Below, piece by piece: positions 47,001 to 58,370 of a stretch of DNA of 64,000 nucleotides (the stretch's first letter is position 1; each line of letters starts with the position of its first letter). The notes below the pieces were generated by a model. The model was given only the letters and a program-made list of their open reading frames with translations, was not told where the DNA came from and did not search any database. Made by a program: the position numbers and the translations under genes. The DNA comes from Cichorium intybus (Eukaryota; Streptophyta; Magnoliopsida; Asterales; Asteraceae), in the NCBI GenBank assembly GCA_023525715.1, contig CM042010.1:62407229-62471228 (forward strand). The letters run 5' to 3'.

Positions 47001-48287
47001 CTACAATAAACAGAATTTTATTAGTTTAATTAATCCTTTTAAATAATTACCCAATATATTATTTATTAAGGCTAGGACCCAAAATGCCCCAACTATCGTG
47101 TGAAGAGGGATGCCGTAATCACAACATAATGGTCATTAAGGTAGATAATCACTTATCAATTTCATCTTATGAAATTCCTAGATCTGTTAAGACACATTGA
47201 ACTGTTCAATGGCATGTTTAGTCTCGGATGTGCCCCACTGTTTGTGACTGGGATGCCGAGGATCACAAACCGGGTGTGAATAACCATGCAAATTAGCTTG
47301 GTACTCTCGAAGTCAATTGCCATCTCTAATTAACGTGCCGGTTAACCACACACGCTCCGTTAATAATGACAAAATCGAGAAACCCATTGCAAGTCTTTGC
47401 GGACCCCAGTTTGCGTGCCGGTAAACCACACACTTTCCACTAACGTTCCACAAAGTGCAATGTGCAATTCCATGGATTAGCACCATTTCACATTTTTATC
47501 CTAAAGTAACTAGATTGGGTTTTTGTTCAAGGTTCTAGTACTTTCAATTATAGCATTATATTTTTAAGAGGCTCAGCAGTTCTATCAAACCCGTTCGGCT
47601 AAAGACACTCGACTGACCAGGAGAGCGGTGGGTAAGAGTAGATACCCATTAGACTGCCATTTTATAGGCAGTCGCCTTATACCCTCTTTATAGGACAGTT
47701 TTGTGAATGAGGCCTACTAGCGGTAAGACTAACCATTTAATCTTATATATAAATATTAACTTTTAATCATAAATATATAAGATATATTTTAATCTTATTA
47801 AAATATTTTAGAATTAATTATTTCTTAATTTTCGCAAATTATAAGCTATTTTTCGAAAATTTAATTAATTCTTTAAGTGATTTAATTTTCTAAGAATTTT
47901 CATGAATTTATATATATTTTTCGAAAATTTCAATTAAATCTTTAAGCTGATTTATTTTATCTTTTAATTAACAATTAATTAAATTAATTAAATCTAATAA
48001 GGGAATCACAAAAATTAATCAAATTAATTTCCTAACCTTATCCCTAGATCACGAAATCAGCATGCAAATATAAGGGGTTCAAGTTATTTAATTATCCAAT
48101 AATTACCATAAATAACAACCTACTTATAACAGGCAAGCAAATCAAGGGGATCCAAGGGGTGGCGGCCAGGGTTAGGAAACCCTAGCCTAGGCCACGAAAT
48201 ATAGGCCATTCCAAGAGAGTTTTTCGTAAAAACACTGGCAATAATCATTCAAGCAGTTTATATCAATTCATAAGAAAACAAGCCTAA
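47001..48287 (-). other. 5' leader of T1 with three strong hairpins
   Basis: A 1.3-kb untranslated leader lies between primer site and gag. Three hairpins stand close together: GTTTGTGA/TCACAAAC (47240-47270), ATTAACG/CGTTAAT around the conserved apex (47329-47364), and a long one with outer arms CATTGCA/TGCAATG (47385-47462). The upper half (47750-48050) is very AT-rich. This is where packaging signals sit in other retroelements, an analogy only. Confidence 0.7.
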
Positions 48288-48299
48288 GCTCTGATACCA
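48288..48299 (-). other. primer-binding site of T1
   Basis: The minus strand reads TGGTATCAGAGC one base after the 5' LTR end at 48301. It complements initiator tRNA-Met. Confidence 0.93.
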
Positions 48300-48300
48300 C

Positions 48301-49066
48301 TGAAGGGTTTTCTAGCAAACAATGAACAAATAATTTCTTATGGTTCACATGCAACCCTAGAAAGATCTATGTTTTCTTCTATGAAGATAATAAACTAAAA
48401 CCTAAGGCCAACAATTATTTCTAAATATCAAAACTGAGAAAACCAACCTTTTGATCTTGTTCTTGAAGCTAGCAGCAAAGAGATCCTGCCTCAAATGAAG
48501 TCACACCCAAGCAATGGAGAAGACAGTCCAGCAGAGTAATTCTAGTTGAAGTTGGCACAGGTTTTAGGGTGGCCAGGTGCCTCCTTTTATAGCCTCCAAG
48601 GGTTACAGCTGAAACCCTAAGGAGCCTCCAAATGGGCAAGTCTGCTGACTAAATGGACCAAGCCTTTTCTAAACCCTAATAGGGTTTCGCCACCTATGGA
48701 GAAGCCTCCATAGTTGGCGCCACTTTTGGCCCCTGTCCACTGGCCAGTTATTTATTCAACTATTAAATAAATACAAGCCAGTCCCTGCACTTTTAATTAA
48801 TTAATTTAATCACTGAATTAATTCCAATTAATTCTAGATTAAATCTCAATTAATTATTATAGTTTCTAATTAATATATTAACACTTAAATATATTAATAA
48901 ACCATTTAATTAATTCTATTGATTTATTACACAATTAATAAATCAACCTTTTACTCTACTAAACTCTATCCTAACCTCCAGCTACGAGGGCAACCCAAAT
49001 GGACTTTGCTTCAATTAACAAGATAAATTTAAATATAAAGTCATGGCTTAGACACCTAATCCAACA
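48301..49066 (-). repeat. 5' LTR of T1 (766 bp)
   Basis: Same ends as the 3' LTR (TGTTGG and CCCTTCA on the minus strand), same length, roughly 2.5% different by eye. Confidence 0.95.
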
Positions 49067-49591
49067 GTTAGAAAGGTCGGAATGAGCCTAACAACTTTCC
49101 CCTTCTGAGTTAAGTCTGGATATTTATAGATTTTACGTTACAAACCCTTAAACATGGCCCTTTGGTCATTTTTGTCACTTTTTGGCCATCTTTGAAATGT
49201 CATAACATCTTCGTTATAACTCCAAACGACCCAAATCTCTTCCCTGTATTCTTATTATATTAAAATTTACAAAAGTCTCCTTGATGACCTTTTCCTAAAT
49301 CGTTATGGATTTTTAGTTATAAGTTTTTAAAGTCTTACAAATATTTCCTTCTCTTTTTCCCAAATTTCTATTTTTTGTCCCCGGGTCTTTAAATAAATTT
49401 TCCAATGAAGTAATACATCATTATGACTTAATAGAAGGTCTTAGAACCTAAGTTTCCATATTTTCACATTCTTTGACGATTCTGCCCTTCCGTATACATT
49501 TAAAAGTGTTCAGACATCAAACCTCTTAGTATCAAGATACTTAGCTTAAAATACTTATTTCATATATTAAAATTTAGGTTGTCATAGGTCG

Positions 49592-50434
49592 GGCCTTCTA
49601 CAATGGTCTTTATGACTGTAGTCTCATCCCTAATCCGACCAAGTTAATTCCATGTTCACTGAGACCCTCACTCATGAATGAGACATTTATTAATCGAATT
49701 AATGTAACTTAACAAGTATGGAGAGTACATTCTCCAAGAAAATTTTTTCTTCCTTTATTTACGAACAATTAGGCACGGGAATTTGTTATTACTAACCCAT
49801 GAGTTGGAATATTTTCCATCGGGTAAGGCCGGCCCATCACCCTCAATGGTCTTTAATGGGAGTCCAATCATGATCCACCAAGACAGACCCTTGTCATGGA
49901 TCTTTAAGCGTCACAAGCCCTACCCCTACAAGGGAGATCTGACAACCATACCATCGGGTAAGTCCAACCATTTACCTTCAATGGTCTTTAATGGGAGACT
50001 TATCTAATCCACCGAAACAGGCCCTCGTTATGGGTATAAGGTGTGTCGTGCCCTATGCCCTTAAGGGAGATCGATAATAATTCCATAGGTTAAGGCCAAT
50101 CCTTCACCCTTAATCTTCTTTAATAGGAGTCTCGTTACAATCCATCGAGGTCGGCCCTGGTCATGGATATAAGGGCGTCACGTGCCCTATCCCCGCAAAG
50201 GAGATCTACCTAATCAATCTTTTAAACTCGACCCATCTATACACGTATCTCAATAGCTATCAACCTAAGGGCTAGGTTCTAAAGTCAGGTCAATGTTATT
50301 TGTCATTCCCTTCACCACCTCATGTTCTAACACTACCACATACTAATCACGTTTGTAATCCCCTAAGGCAGGGACTTTGACATGGATTCATGGACATCTC
50401 GTGCCCCATCCCCACAAGGAATGTAGGTCTACAC
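49592..50434 (-). repeat. region I, right part: 133-bp tandem repeats
   Basis: Non-coding. It holds another hairpin unit (TGGAGA/TCTCCA at 49719-49736) and about three tandem units of roughly 133 bp with starts near 49816, 49951 and 50083 (CCATCGGGTAAG, AATGGTCTTTAATGGGAG, AAGGGAGATC blocks). Related wording occurs in H1 near 34780-34880, so it is probably part of a large LTR. Confidence 0.6.
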
Positions 50435-51571
50435 TGTAACACCCTAATATTTGATAGACTTTGAGAAGTGTCATATTTTATACAAACGTTATGATACAAA
50501 ATGTCAACTTTTAAAAACTTTTCTCATGACGTCAAGTCATGTCTTAAAATTTCGGTCCCAACAAGAACATTTATGTTTTGAGAATATTTAAACGACTTCG
50601 GGGTTACAACTTCATATCAAACTAGACCATAGAAAGCAAGTTAGGATCACAAACCATTACATCAGTCAGCATTCGCTCCATCTAAAATCTCAATCTCCTC
50701 AGGTCGTCTACTTGCTTCTATCCCTTGTATCTAGAACTTGGGATACATGGCATAAAAATAAAACGTGTAAGACGAAAACGTCTTGTGAGCTACATGGATT
50801 TTAAACTCAAACATTTGTAAACATTTCTAATTCATTTTTAGAACATTTATAACCATATCATATACGACACTAGCTGTCAAAACCTTTATGGTCAATTTAT
50901 ACAATGACACTCGCTGTCAAAACCTTTATCATTAGGCATATAACGAACCTTTTCCTTTAAAACCTTTCATAACAAATCAAGTTATAATATTTCCATCGTA
51001 AAAATTTCGTTTTCATTTTATTAGTTTTGACCGGTAACGTAGCATACTTGATTTTTATACTTAGGGCCTTAATCACTCTTGGTGATACCCCAAGTATGTG
51101 CTAAGATGGTAAGAACTTATTCAAACCACCTCAGCATCTTATCACATGCTTTGCCTAGTATCTTAACATGCAATTTTTATACTTAGGGCCTAAATCATTC
51201 TTGATGATTACCCCAGTCTATACTAGAATGGAAAGAACACAATCAGTCCATTCTAGCATCTTCTCATATTTAGACATCTACTTCGCGAAGGGGTAGTACC
51301 GCGCCAGTAGACTCCTCTGTATTCCCCTTATGGGAACATCATAGTTTGGGCAGAACATTTTCCATTCATTCACATTACTTTTCATTACAATACATTGCTT
51401 GTATCAAATACGAGTCATTCGTAAACATAATACCACTAGCTATCAAATCATTCATTCATAATCATCATAAGTCTAAACACCAAACATTATTTCCTACATA
51501 TCATGGGCTCAAATCCAAAACATTCTTTCATAAACTTCATATGCTAATGTCAAAACATTCTTTCATAAAAC
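50435..51571 (-). repeat. H3, partial LTR of the H family
   Basis: The plus strand starts TGTAACACCC and follows H1/H2 loosely through the nested hairpin at 51277-51311, then is cut by T2 at 51572. The other end lies beyond the window. A short duplication (GACACT-CGCTGTCAAAACC wording) lies at 50862-50930. No coding capacity. Confidence 0.6.
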
Positions 51572-52339
51572 TGAAAGGTTTTAAGAAAACTATGAACTAG
51601 AAATCCTAAGTTCACATGCAACCTAATAATAAGGATCTATGTTTTTCTTCTAATGAACATATAATAATTATCCTAAGGCCAACAATAATTTTCTAAAGAA
51701 TTGGAATAATAAAACCAACCTTTGAATCTTGATCTAGAAGCTAGCAGCATAATTGTCCTGCCTCAAATGGAGTCACACCCAAGCAATGAAGAAAACAGCA
51801 GAGTTCCAGAGAGGTCTTCAAAATGGCGCAGACATTAGGGTGGCCAGGTGGTTCCTTCTATAGCCTCCGAGGGTTACAGTCAAAACCCTAGAGGAGCCTC
51901 CTTAATGGACAAGCATGTTGACCATTTGGACCAAGCCTTCTAAACCCTAATTAAGGTTTCGAAATTATGGAGGTGGCCTCCACAATTTCGCCAACTTAGC
52001 CCCTTGCCACTGGCCAGCCGGTTATTCAACTATTGAATAAATAGTAACCAGTCCCTACACTTTTACTTAATTAAATTAATCATCAAATTAAATCCAATTA
52101 ATTCTAAATTAATTTCTAATTAACTAATATAGTTTCTAATTAATATATTTTCACTTTAATATATTAATAAACTATTTATTTTAATTTTATTGATTTATTA
52201 AACAATTAATAAATCAACCTTTTCTCTCTTCTTAACTCTACATCAATCCTCCAGCTATGAGGGCAACCCAAATGGACTTTGCTTCAATTAATAAGATAAA
52301 TACAAATTATAATTCATGGCTTAAACACCTAATCCAACA
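51572..52339 (-). repeat. 3' LTR of T2 (768 bp)
   Basis: Minus strand TGTTGGATTAGG to AACCTTTCA, followed inward by the same polypurine tract as A and T1. It is clearly related to, but more diverged from, the T1 LTRs than those are from each other. Confidence 0.93.
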
Positions 52340-53874
52340 GTCTCCCACTTGGATAAGTCTATGACTTTAATTGTTCTTTTATCTTCAGATTAATCAACAA
52401 CCTGCAGCTTCCTAGAAACTGTTGCCGAACTCTGACCCAGTCAGTTCTGTCTATAGATAAGTGATCATATGATCCTCCATCCAACAAGATATTTTCAGAC
52501 ACAAGACATGGATTGAGATCAATCTCTGTCTGATACTCTGTTTCCCGATTTCTGATTCTGCTTATGACTTTAAGACTTATAATCGAACACATCAATTTAG
52601 TCCAGGCTGGCCAGCACTTTAGTCAACTTCAAAATCATCGAGAGGCCTACAGATATCTGGTTCCCATCAGGGTCAAGGAACGAATAAGCTTTGACTCATA
52701 TGCTTGTGTCTTTTACTCATCGAAATCGCGCACAACAATGCGTTTTATAACATCGAGTTACCGATGCGTTTACGCATTATCAATGCACAACCGACTCGTA
52801 AATTTCAACTCATATGTCTCCGCTCCAAGATCATAAGATATTATCGTCTCAACATTGCTCGTGATGAAATGCATGAAGCAATCTATTGAGTGCGGGTTTA
52901 TCCAATACTCAAATCTCTAGTTCTAAGTACTCATGAACGTTGTAACAGTCTTACAGCAATGTCTAACTCCTTAGACAATGTACAACCAATTCATGACAGT
53001 CTTCGTTCATACTTACTTCCTCAAAGTATGAGCGACTGTGGACCTTTGAATAATTAAATTACTCAGGAAGTAAAACATGCAAAAATTAAAAATAAAATCT
53101 GATTGGTAGCTACTTCTGCTTATTACCAAGTCTCCACGAGGTAATCACCAAGTCAGATCCTTCATAAAACTATTATCGGTTTCTAGATTTCTTTTAAACT
53201 TTTAATTCATGTTCTATATCTATGTCTATATGACCTTTCACTCTTTCTATGTATCCAAATGTCATACATTGATACACTTTATCCAATCGAACATTCTTCA
53301 TATGATATCTCAAATTAGTCATATTGTCATTCTCACTTACAACTCCATTCTGGTGACGAGTACAGTGACTTTCCATGGTTCTCGGAATCTTTAGTCCACA
53401 TGACTGCATCCTAAGACTGTTTCGAGGTGTTATGATGTGCCGGTTACCCACATGCGCTCCATCGGACTACCAACGAAATTCTTTAACCATTAAGTACTTT
53501 TACTTATTTGAAACTCTTTTCAAATTACTATTAACATTCACCCCAATCATTTCCTAATGATTTCTCACATATGTACAGAATCCATTGAGTATTCCCAGCC
53601 AAGTTATATCCTGAATCTGACTTACTATGCTTTAAAAATTAAGTAATCAGGATATGTTCATGACACTTCTGATCGATCCAAGAAGTTCCTGGAATCCGAT
53701 CTAATCTTATTCCAAACCCTTTTGGAATCTTAAGATTACTTATAATCCTTGTGTCACGACTTTTAATAACTATTTCTTTTCGGAGACTTTTTCTCATGCA
53801 TCTTGAATCTTACCAAATGCTTACTATGGCTAGGTCTATACTGATGATAATATCTATCCGATAGATGTCTATGG
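52340..53874 (-). other. 3' region of T2 up to the D insertion
   Basis: Collinear with 42334-43845 of T1 and with the 3' region of A. It holds a conserved-apex hairpin at 53434-53463 with short arms GATG/CATC. No ORF is supported. Confidence 0.72.
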
Positions 53875-53879
53875 ATTAT

Positions 53880-54970
53880 TGACATCGTAGCGGTCGTCAT
53901 GCGGTCAAAAATAAGAAAACCTCACTCTCACTTAGCATAGTGGAAGTCAGGGTCGATCCACAGGAGTTACGTGGTCGAGACAGGTGACAGATTACCAACT
54001 GCAGTGTCACAGCTACAGTCAGAGGACCTAGTTCCTAGCTTTTGACTATCAATCCCAAAGGGCATAAACTAAACTAAAACTACTAACCAAACGTAGTCAC
54101 TTACTGAAATCAGAAGTACATCTCTAATTCAGAAGCAAACAAAGGCAATTCAACATCAAACACAAACCAAGCATAAACTAAACCAATAACTAATGTCCAA
54201 AGGCACAGTCACTGGCTAAGTCCAAACCAAAAGCTAACCCTAGTTGGTCACTGAAATCAGCAAGGGAATTCAGTCCAATCAAGGTCATTCAAGCATCCAA
54301 ACATAAAACAAACATCCACAATCCAATAACAAGCATAAATACCGAAAAACAACACTTAACATAAACTGAATGATTATTATCAACCAAAACAGATTCCAAG
54401 GTTCCAAAACAGTAACAAAAGAATCCAAAACAGAAACTAGAACTAAATATCAATGGTTGTGACTCCTAAAGATACTAGCCACTATCACTAACTATTGAAC
54501 TAAATGAAAATTAAATGTAAAAACATAGAAATACCAAAAGATGGTTCTTGAAGCTGAATCTTGGAGTCAAAGAGCCTTGGGGGTCGATTTTACACCAGGT
54601 CTTCGCTAGTTTTTTCGACCTCAAAGCCTCTATTTATAGTTGCAAAAATCTCGCGACCGCGCCGCGCTTTTCTGGATCCCACGTCGCGTGTAGGGGCTTA
54701 TCCCCGTTTCTTCGGAATTTGAATGTGTTCCACCACCTCATCACCGCGTCGCGCCTTGATGATTTCCGCGGCGCGCGTACATATTTTCCTGATTTTGCCT
54801 TGATCTTCAAACTTCTTCCAAATTGCATGCTTTTAGTCCCTGTTTTCATTATTTCTTTCCAAACAAGTGCTGGCACGAAAAGTGAGTAATACCAGTAGAT
54901 ATGTAATATAATTTCACTAAGAATAGGGCTCAACAACGACTAAAATATGTGATATTACTAGGCGTTGTCA
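53880..54970 (-). repeat. 3' LTR of D (1091 bp)
   Basis: Minus strand TGACAACGCC to CGATGTCA. TATA box TATAAATA at 54638-54631. CG-rich blocks near 54655-54780 (GCGCCGCG type) precede it. Confidence 0.95.
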
Positions 54971-56083
54971 AACACCCCACACTTGTGATTTGCTTGTCCC
55001 CAAGCAAGAGTGTTTTTAATAGATTTTAACTAAGATTCAAACAATTTTTGACTGTGTTCAGTTTCAAAGCTTATTGCCCTATGAGTTAGAGTGGAATAGT
55101 TCGTGAAAACATAATCGGAATGTTCTTTGGAATTCATGGCTTTCTAGAGAACCCTTGATTACAAATTTTCTGTCCACAATGAAGTGTACGTACTCATTCA
55201 GATTCTAAAGGCCATTAAAGAATTGTCCATGACTTTCGATGTTGTCCGTGTAGCGAGCTTTCGGAAATACCATCCCAGACCAGACGATCTTAGGTGGCAA
55301 GGTGCGTAAGTCCCACCCATTTTAGACTTATCGGCTCGAACAACAAAGGTCACTAATTGATAATTCCTTCCTAAATTCCAATCCTAAAACAGTCCAATCT
55401 TCTAACTCCTAAAACTCAACTTATTTGACTCAACTAATAGCATGATCACAACTACATAGTATTTCTCGAAAAATACTAATGCTATAAACAATCACAAACT
55501 ATTCATTTCAAAATTATAATCTAATAAAATTTTTGAAAAAGTTGCTAAAATTTTGAAAATCGGTCATTTCTGCAAAAAATTTCAAAAACATTACTCTTTC
55601 GACCGTCCACACCCCACACTTAAAATCGTACAACGTCCCCGTTGTACAAAAATTATTTAGAACAAGGGAGAAAGAGTTACCCCTTTGGACGGTAGATCGC
55701 TTGGTTGGTACTCGATATCACAGGTACAAATTACAAACAAAAAGGTCCTTGAGTTCGCGTTCTGGAGTTGTAGCGCAACAGTGAACACGCCGGTAGTCAA
55801 AGCAAGTGGAGGGGGCACGGTAACCCTACACTTTTCTTGAAACAACTCCTCCATTTTTGGTATAACATGCATGACTCAGACAAAAAAAGATTAAACGCAA
55901 ACAGAACAAATGAATAAAATATAAACAACAAATGATAGTAGTGTCATAGGTACAGTACATATATCAAAAAAAATAAAAAGAAAAAGAAAATACATCAATC
56001 GCCACCTGGTGGCCTGGAAGAACCAGCCTCATGATCATGTGCTCGAGCTGGTAATGGTCGGGGGCGCTGTCCCTGCTATGTGG
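54971..56083 (-). other. 3' untranslated region of D
   Basis: Collinear with 15491-16508 of B. It carries AAGTGTGGGG motifs on the minus strand at 54984-54975 (polypurine tract position) and 55621-55612, and a mutated copy at 55833-55824. No other feature is seen. Confidence 0.65.
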
Positions 56084-57181
56084 CTAACTCCAAAAGTACC
56101 TCCCGATCCACTCCAGCTGCTCCTCCATCCTGGCGACTCGATCCTCCAATCGCCTCATCTCTGTCACCTCCGGCTGTGGCTGTGGTGCTGGATCTGCTGG
56201 TGCCACCACTCTCCGGCGTCTCCTGCCCGGCTGGGCGTAAGCTGGCTGGGGGTCCTGGGGTGCCTCAGTCGCCACCCTCACAAACTGGCCCGGGCGCTGC
56301 TGCTCGATAAGCCCCATCTTCTCCAAGGCTCGCGCTGTAGTGCGAACTGGAGGTAAGGCGGTCAAAGATGCCACAACCGGAGCAATAAGAATCTGGTACG
56401 AACGGGCCAAGCGGGTGATGAAATACCCACGGCCCAGGGGATTGCTGGCGGATGCACCCGTCACACGGGTGGACATGGCGACGGCTAGGGCGAAAGGGAG
56501 GTGAAGGAACCTGGAGGGGTCAAGGAGGACCCAAAGGTACGTCATGTCCTCGCCAGACACCTTCTCGCCCCCCTCCTGATGCATGATGGAGGTGGAGACA
56601 ATCCGGTGCATGAGTCGGTGAAGTGGCTCGCGAAGATGACTCTCTCTGGACGTCCCTGCCTCGTAGAACACATTGGACAATGGTGTCCAAACCTCCATAT
56701 TGGCAGACCTCTCGGGTTGCCCCTGAATGCATGCCATAAAGAACTGCGGGAAATGGCGGTGCTGTAAGTCCGCCTCCGTGTATATGCCGGTACGCCTCCC
56801 AAACTCCTGGAGGTTGCACTCCCTATGCACACACCCCAATCTAAACCGTACGAGCCTGGAACGGGCCTCCTGAGAACCCGGTGCAAAACGGACAGTCGAC
56901 AGGAACTCCAAAAGAAGCTCGGTGTATACTGTGTCCTCCTCGGTAGCCATAAGCCTATCCCAGCCTTGACACGTGAATGAAGCATCCCCATCAACCCATG
57001 TGCGGTGGAGGAATGGCTCGATCTCTCCCCAAAGCCATGCGTCTCTGAGGATGTCCCTGTCAATGATTGTTGCCTCGAGAACCCGGCAACCGATGAGGGC
57101 ATCCCTCCGCGAAATGTACTCAACTGAACTGTCCAGCTCAGCCGGGAACTGAAGAAACCGGTGATCTAGTCTGAACGACAT
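56084..57181 (-). CDS. env-like / ATHILA ORF1-type protein of D
   Basis: An open frame of about 365 residues from ATG 57181 (minus) to the stop at 56084. I prefer this ATG over the upstream extension to 57301 because a T-rich tract ending CAG precedes it directly, as in a splice acceptor. The body is a globular Arg/Leu/Phe-rich domain (first 260 residues) with GRGYFITRLARSY, then a basic Pro-rich linker with RRRRR and a coiled-coil-like EMRRLEDRVARMEEQLEWIG tail. Compared with B the end is frame-shifted by loss of one G, costing about 35 residues. Family: Athila env-position ORF; function unknown, no clear transmembrane helix seen. Confidence 0.78.
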   Translation of the reverse strand: MSFRLDHRFLQFPAELDSSVEYISRRDALIGCRVLEATIIDRDILRDAWLWGEIEPFLHRTWVDGDASFTCQGWDRLMATEEDTVYTELLLEFLSTVRFAPGSQEARSRLVRFRLGCVHRECNLQEFGRRTGIYTEADLQHRHFPQFFMACIQGQPERSANMEVWTPLSNVFYEAGTSRESHLREPLHRLMHRIVSTSIMHQEGGEKVSGEDMTYLWVLLDPSRFLHLPFALAVAMSTRVTGASASNPLGRGYFITRLARSYQILIAPVVASLTALPPVRTTARALEKMGLIEQQRPGQFVRVATEAPQDPQPAYAQPGRRRRRVVAPADPAPQPQPEVTEMRRLEDRVARMEEQLEWIGRYFWS

Positions 57182-57200
57182 CTGCACAAAAGAAAAAAAT
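57182..57200 (-). promoter_or_regulatory. putative 3' splice site before env-like ATG
   Basis: The minus strand reads a T-rich tract followed by GTGCAG and then ATG. Spliced env-like mRNAs are known for the Athila-lineage barley element BAGY-2. B has lost the AG at the matching site (6470-6475). Confidence 0.5.
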
Positions 57201-57966
57201 TTGCAATTTAGGTCCTTTTCTTCCCACCACATCGCGGCGCGGCCCAAGAACCAGGGCGCGGCGCGGCGAGCGGCTGTTTCCAATTCCAAATCCAAACTCA
57301 CGATTTAACCTGTTTAAACTCAATCCAAATACACTACAAGGTAGCCTAAGTGCCGACTAGCCCTTCTAGGGTGATTATTTGGCAAACAAAACAACCTACG
57401 GACCAGCATTCGCAATTTCTAAGTTTTTGAGTTTTTAGAGAAATCAACCAAATCAACTGCCTAATCACTAGTTTAAACACGTAAAAGCTAGTTAGAATGA
57501 TGTACCTTGGTATTAGGAATGAAATGAGCAACAAAAAAAAAACACGAGAAATTTTCGATGATCAGAGCTCCGAGGCGTGGTGTGTGTGAATAGTGTCGCG
57601 GCTTACCTTAATATCGAAGGAATCTGACTGATCAATTCCCGCGGCACGGATATGAGAGAACCGCGATGCGCGTGCTCCCAAATCAACCCCTGCGCATCGG
57701 GTTGGTTAATGGTCCCACGGCGCGTAATTTTCCTGACCGCGGCGCGGTCATCAAAAATTCCATTTTTCTTCAAAACAACCCCACACTTGCCTTGGACCAA
57801 TGATACTTGCAAATGACGATGATATAATTTCCTAATTATCCTAAGAATACAGTACCTACCTATGAAAATATGGGTTGCCTCCCAACAAGCGCTAAGTTTG
57901 ATATTATGCCTTTTTCCTTCACTGATTTTCAGTCACCACCGTCCCTTTATTGTCCACATGCTCCTT
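57201..57966 (-). other. spacer of D between the two ORFs
   Basis: Non-coding and matched to B 5755-6460. It has the conserved box (57871-57898), one AAGTGTGGGG motif (57788-57779) and CG-rich palindromic blocks (57225-57270 and 57640-57750). Confidence 0.6.
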
Positions 57967-58370
57967 CTACTTCCTTGGGTCGAATGGCTTGCTAATCCTT
58001 CTGCTGCTACCCGGTTGCTGCCTTCTGATTAACTCCCGTGAATGCTTGGAGGTAGCTTTGAATCTCCAAGCTCGGTCCTTCCTTCTACATCTCTTCAAAG
58101 TCAAAGGCTTGACATGAAGCACGCCTAGTGCCGCTCCCAGTAGTTGTTTTGCAGATCTCATTTTTCCAATGTCCCACATGCTATCTTTAGTTTGCAATTT
58201 TGGCTTGCAATGCCAATAAGATTTTCCAATCGATTGGGATCGGAAGGCAACTCGTCAGCATCATGCTCTTGATCATCATCCAACAGGTGGATCGGGACCA
58301 AAAGTAAGTGACTGGTTTGATCTGATGGTGGTACAAAGTCACCCATCACCAGATCCTTGCTTTCAGATTT
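57967..58370 (-). pseudogene. possible C-terminal continuation of D ORF1
   Basis: After the TAG at 58373-58371 the same frame stays open to 58158 with an acidic stretch (HLLDDDQEHDADELPSDPNRL). A second frame (58197-57967) then gives a basic segment (KMRSAKQLLGAALGVLHVKPL followed by many Arg/Lys). One stop and one frameshift would therefore separate ORF1 from an acidic-to-basic tail of about 130 residues. I do not recognise the domain. Confidence 0.45.

Larger units (their letters stand above)
41568..49066 (-). mobile_element. T1, complete non-autonomous gag-only copia element
   Basis: Two 766-bp LTRs (3' LTR 41568-42333, 5' LTR 48301-49066) with the duplication GTTAG at 41563-41567 and 49067-49071. 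A primer-binding site and polypurine tract are present. The 6-kb interior encodes only a gag-like protein; no protease, integrase, RT or RNase H is found. I count roughly 19 differences between the LTRs by eye, so it is older than G. LTRs and 3' region match copia A, its presumed helper. The structure fits the TR-GAG class of non-autonomous elements. Confidence 0.93.
38897..49586 (-). repeat. H2, probable solo LTR of the H family, interrupted by T1
   Basis: The plus strand starts TGTAACACCCC at 38897 and ends GGTTGTCATA at 49586, flanked by GGTCG on both sides (38892-38896 and 49587-49591). Without T1 it is about 3.2 kb and matches H1 in start, end and several internal stretches. Between about 39890 and 41470 part of the LTR appears in inverted orientation: 41430-41470 is the reverse complement of 39835-39875. 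No coding domains are visible. Confidence 0.72.

Noticed and set aside
48288..48299. TGGTATCAGAGC sites as parts of tRNA genes
   Set aside because: They are 12-base primer-binding sites next to LTRs; no cloverleaf or promoter boxes surround them.
53840..53870. Hammerhead ribozyme core suggested by CTGATGA in T2
   Set aside because: No GAAA partner and cleavage triplet in the right order, and T1 lacks CTGATGA at the same place.
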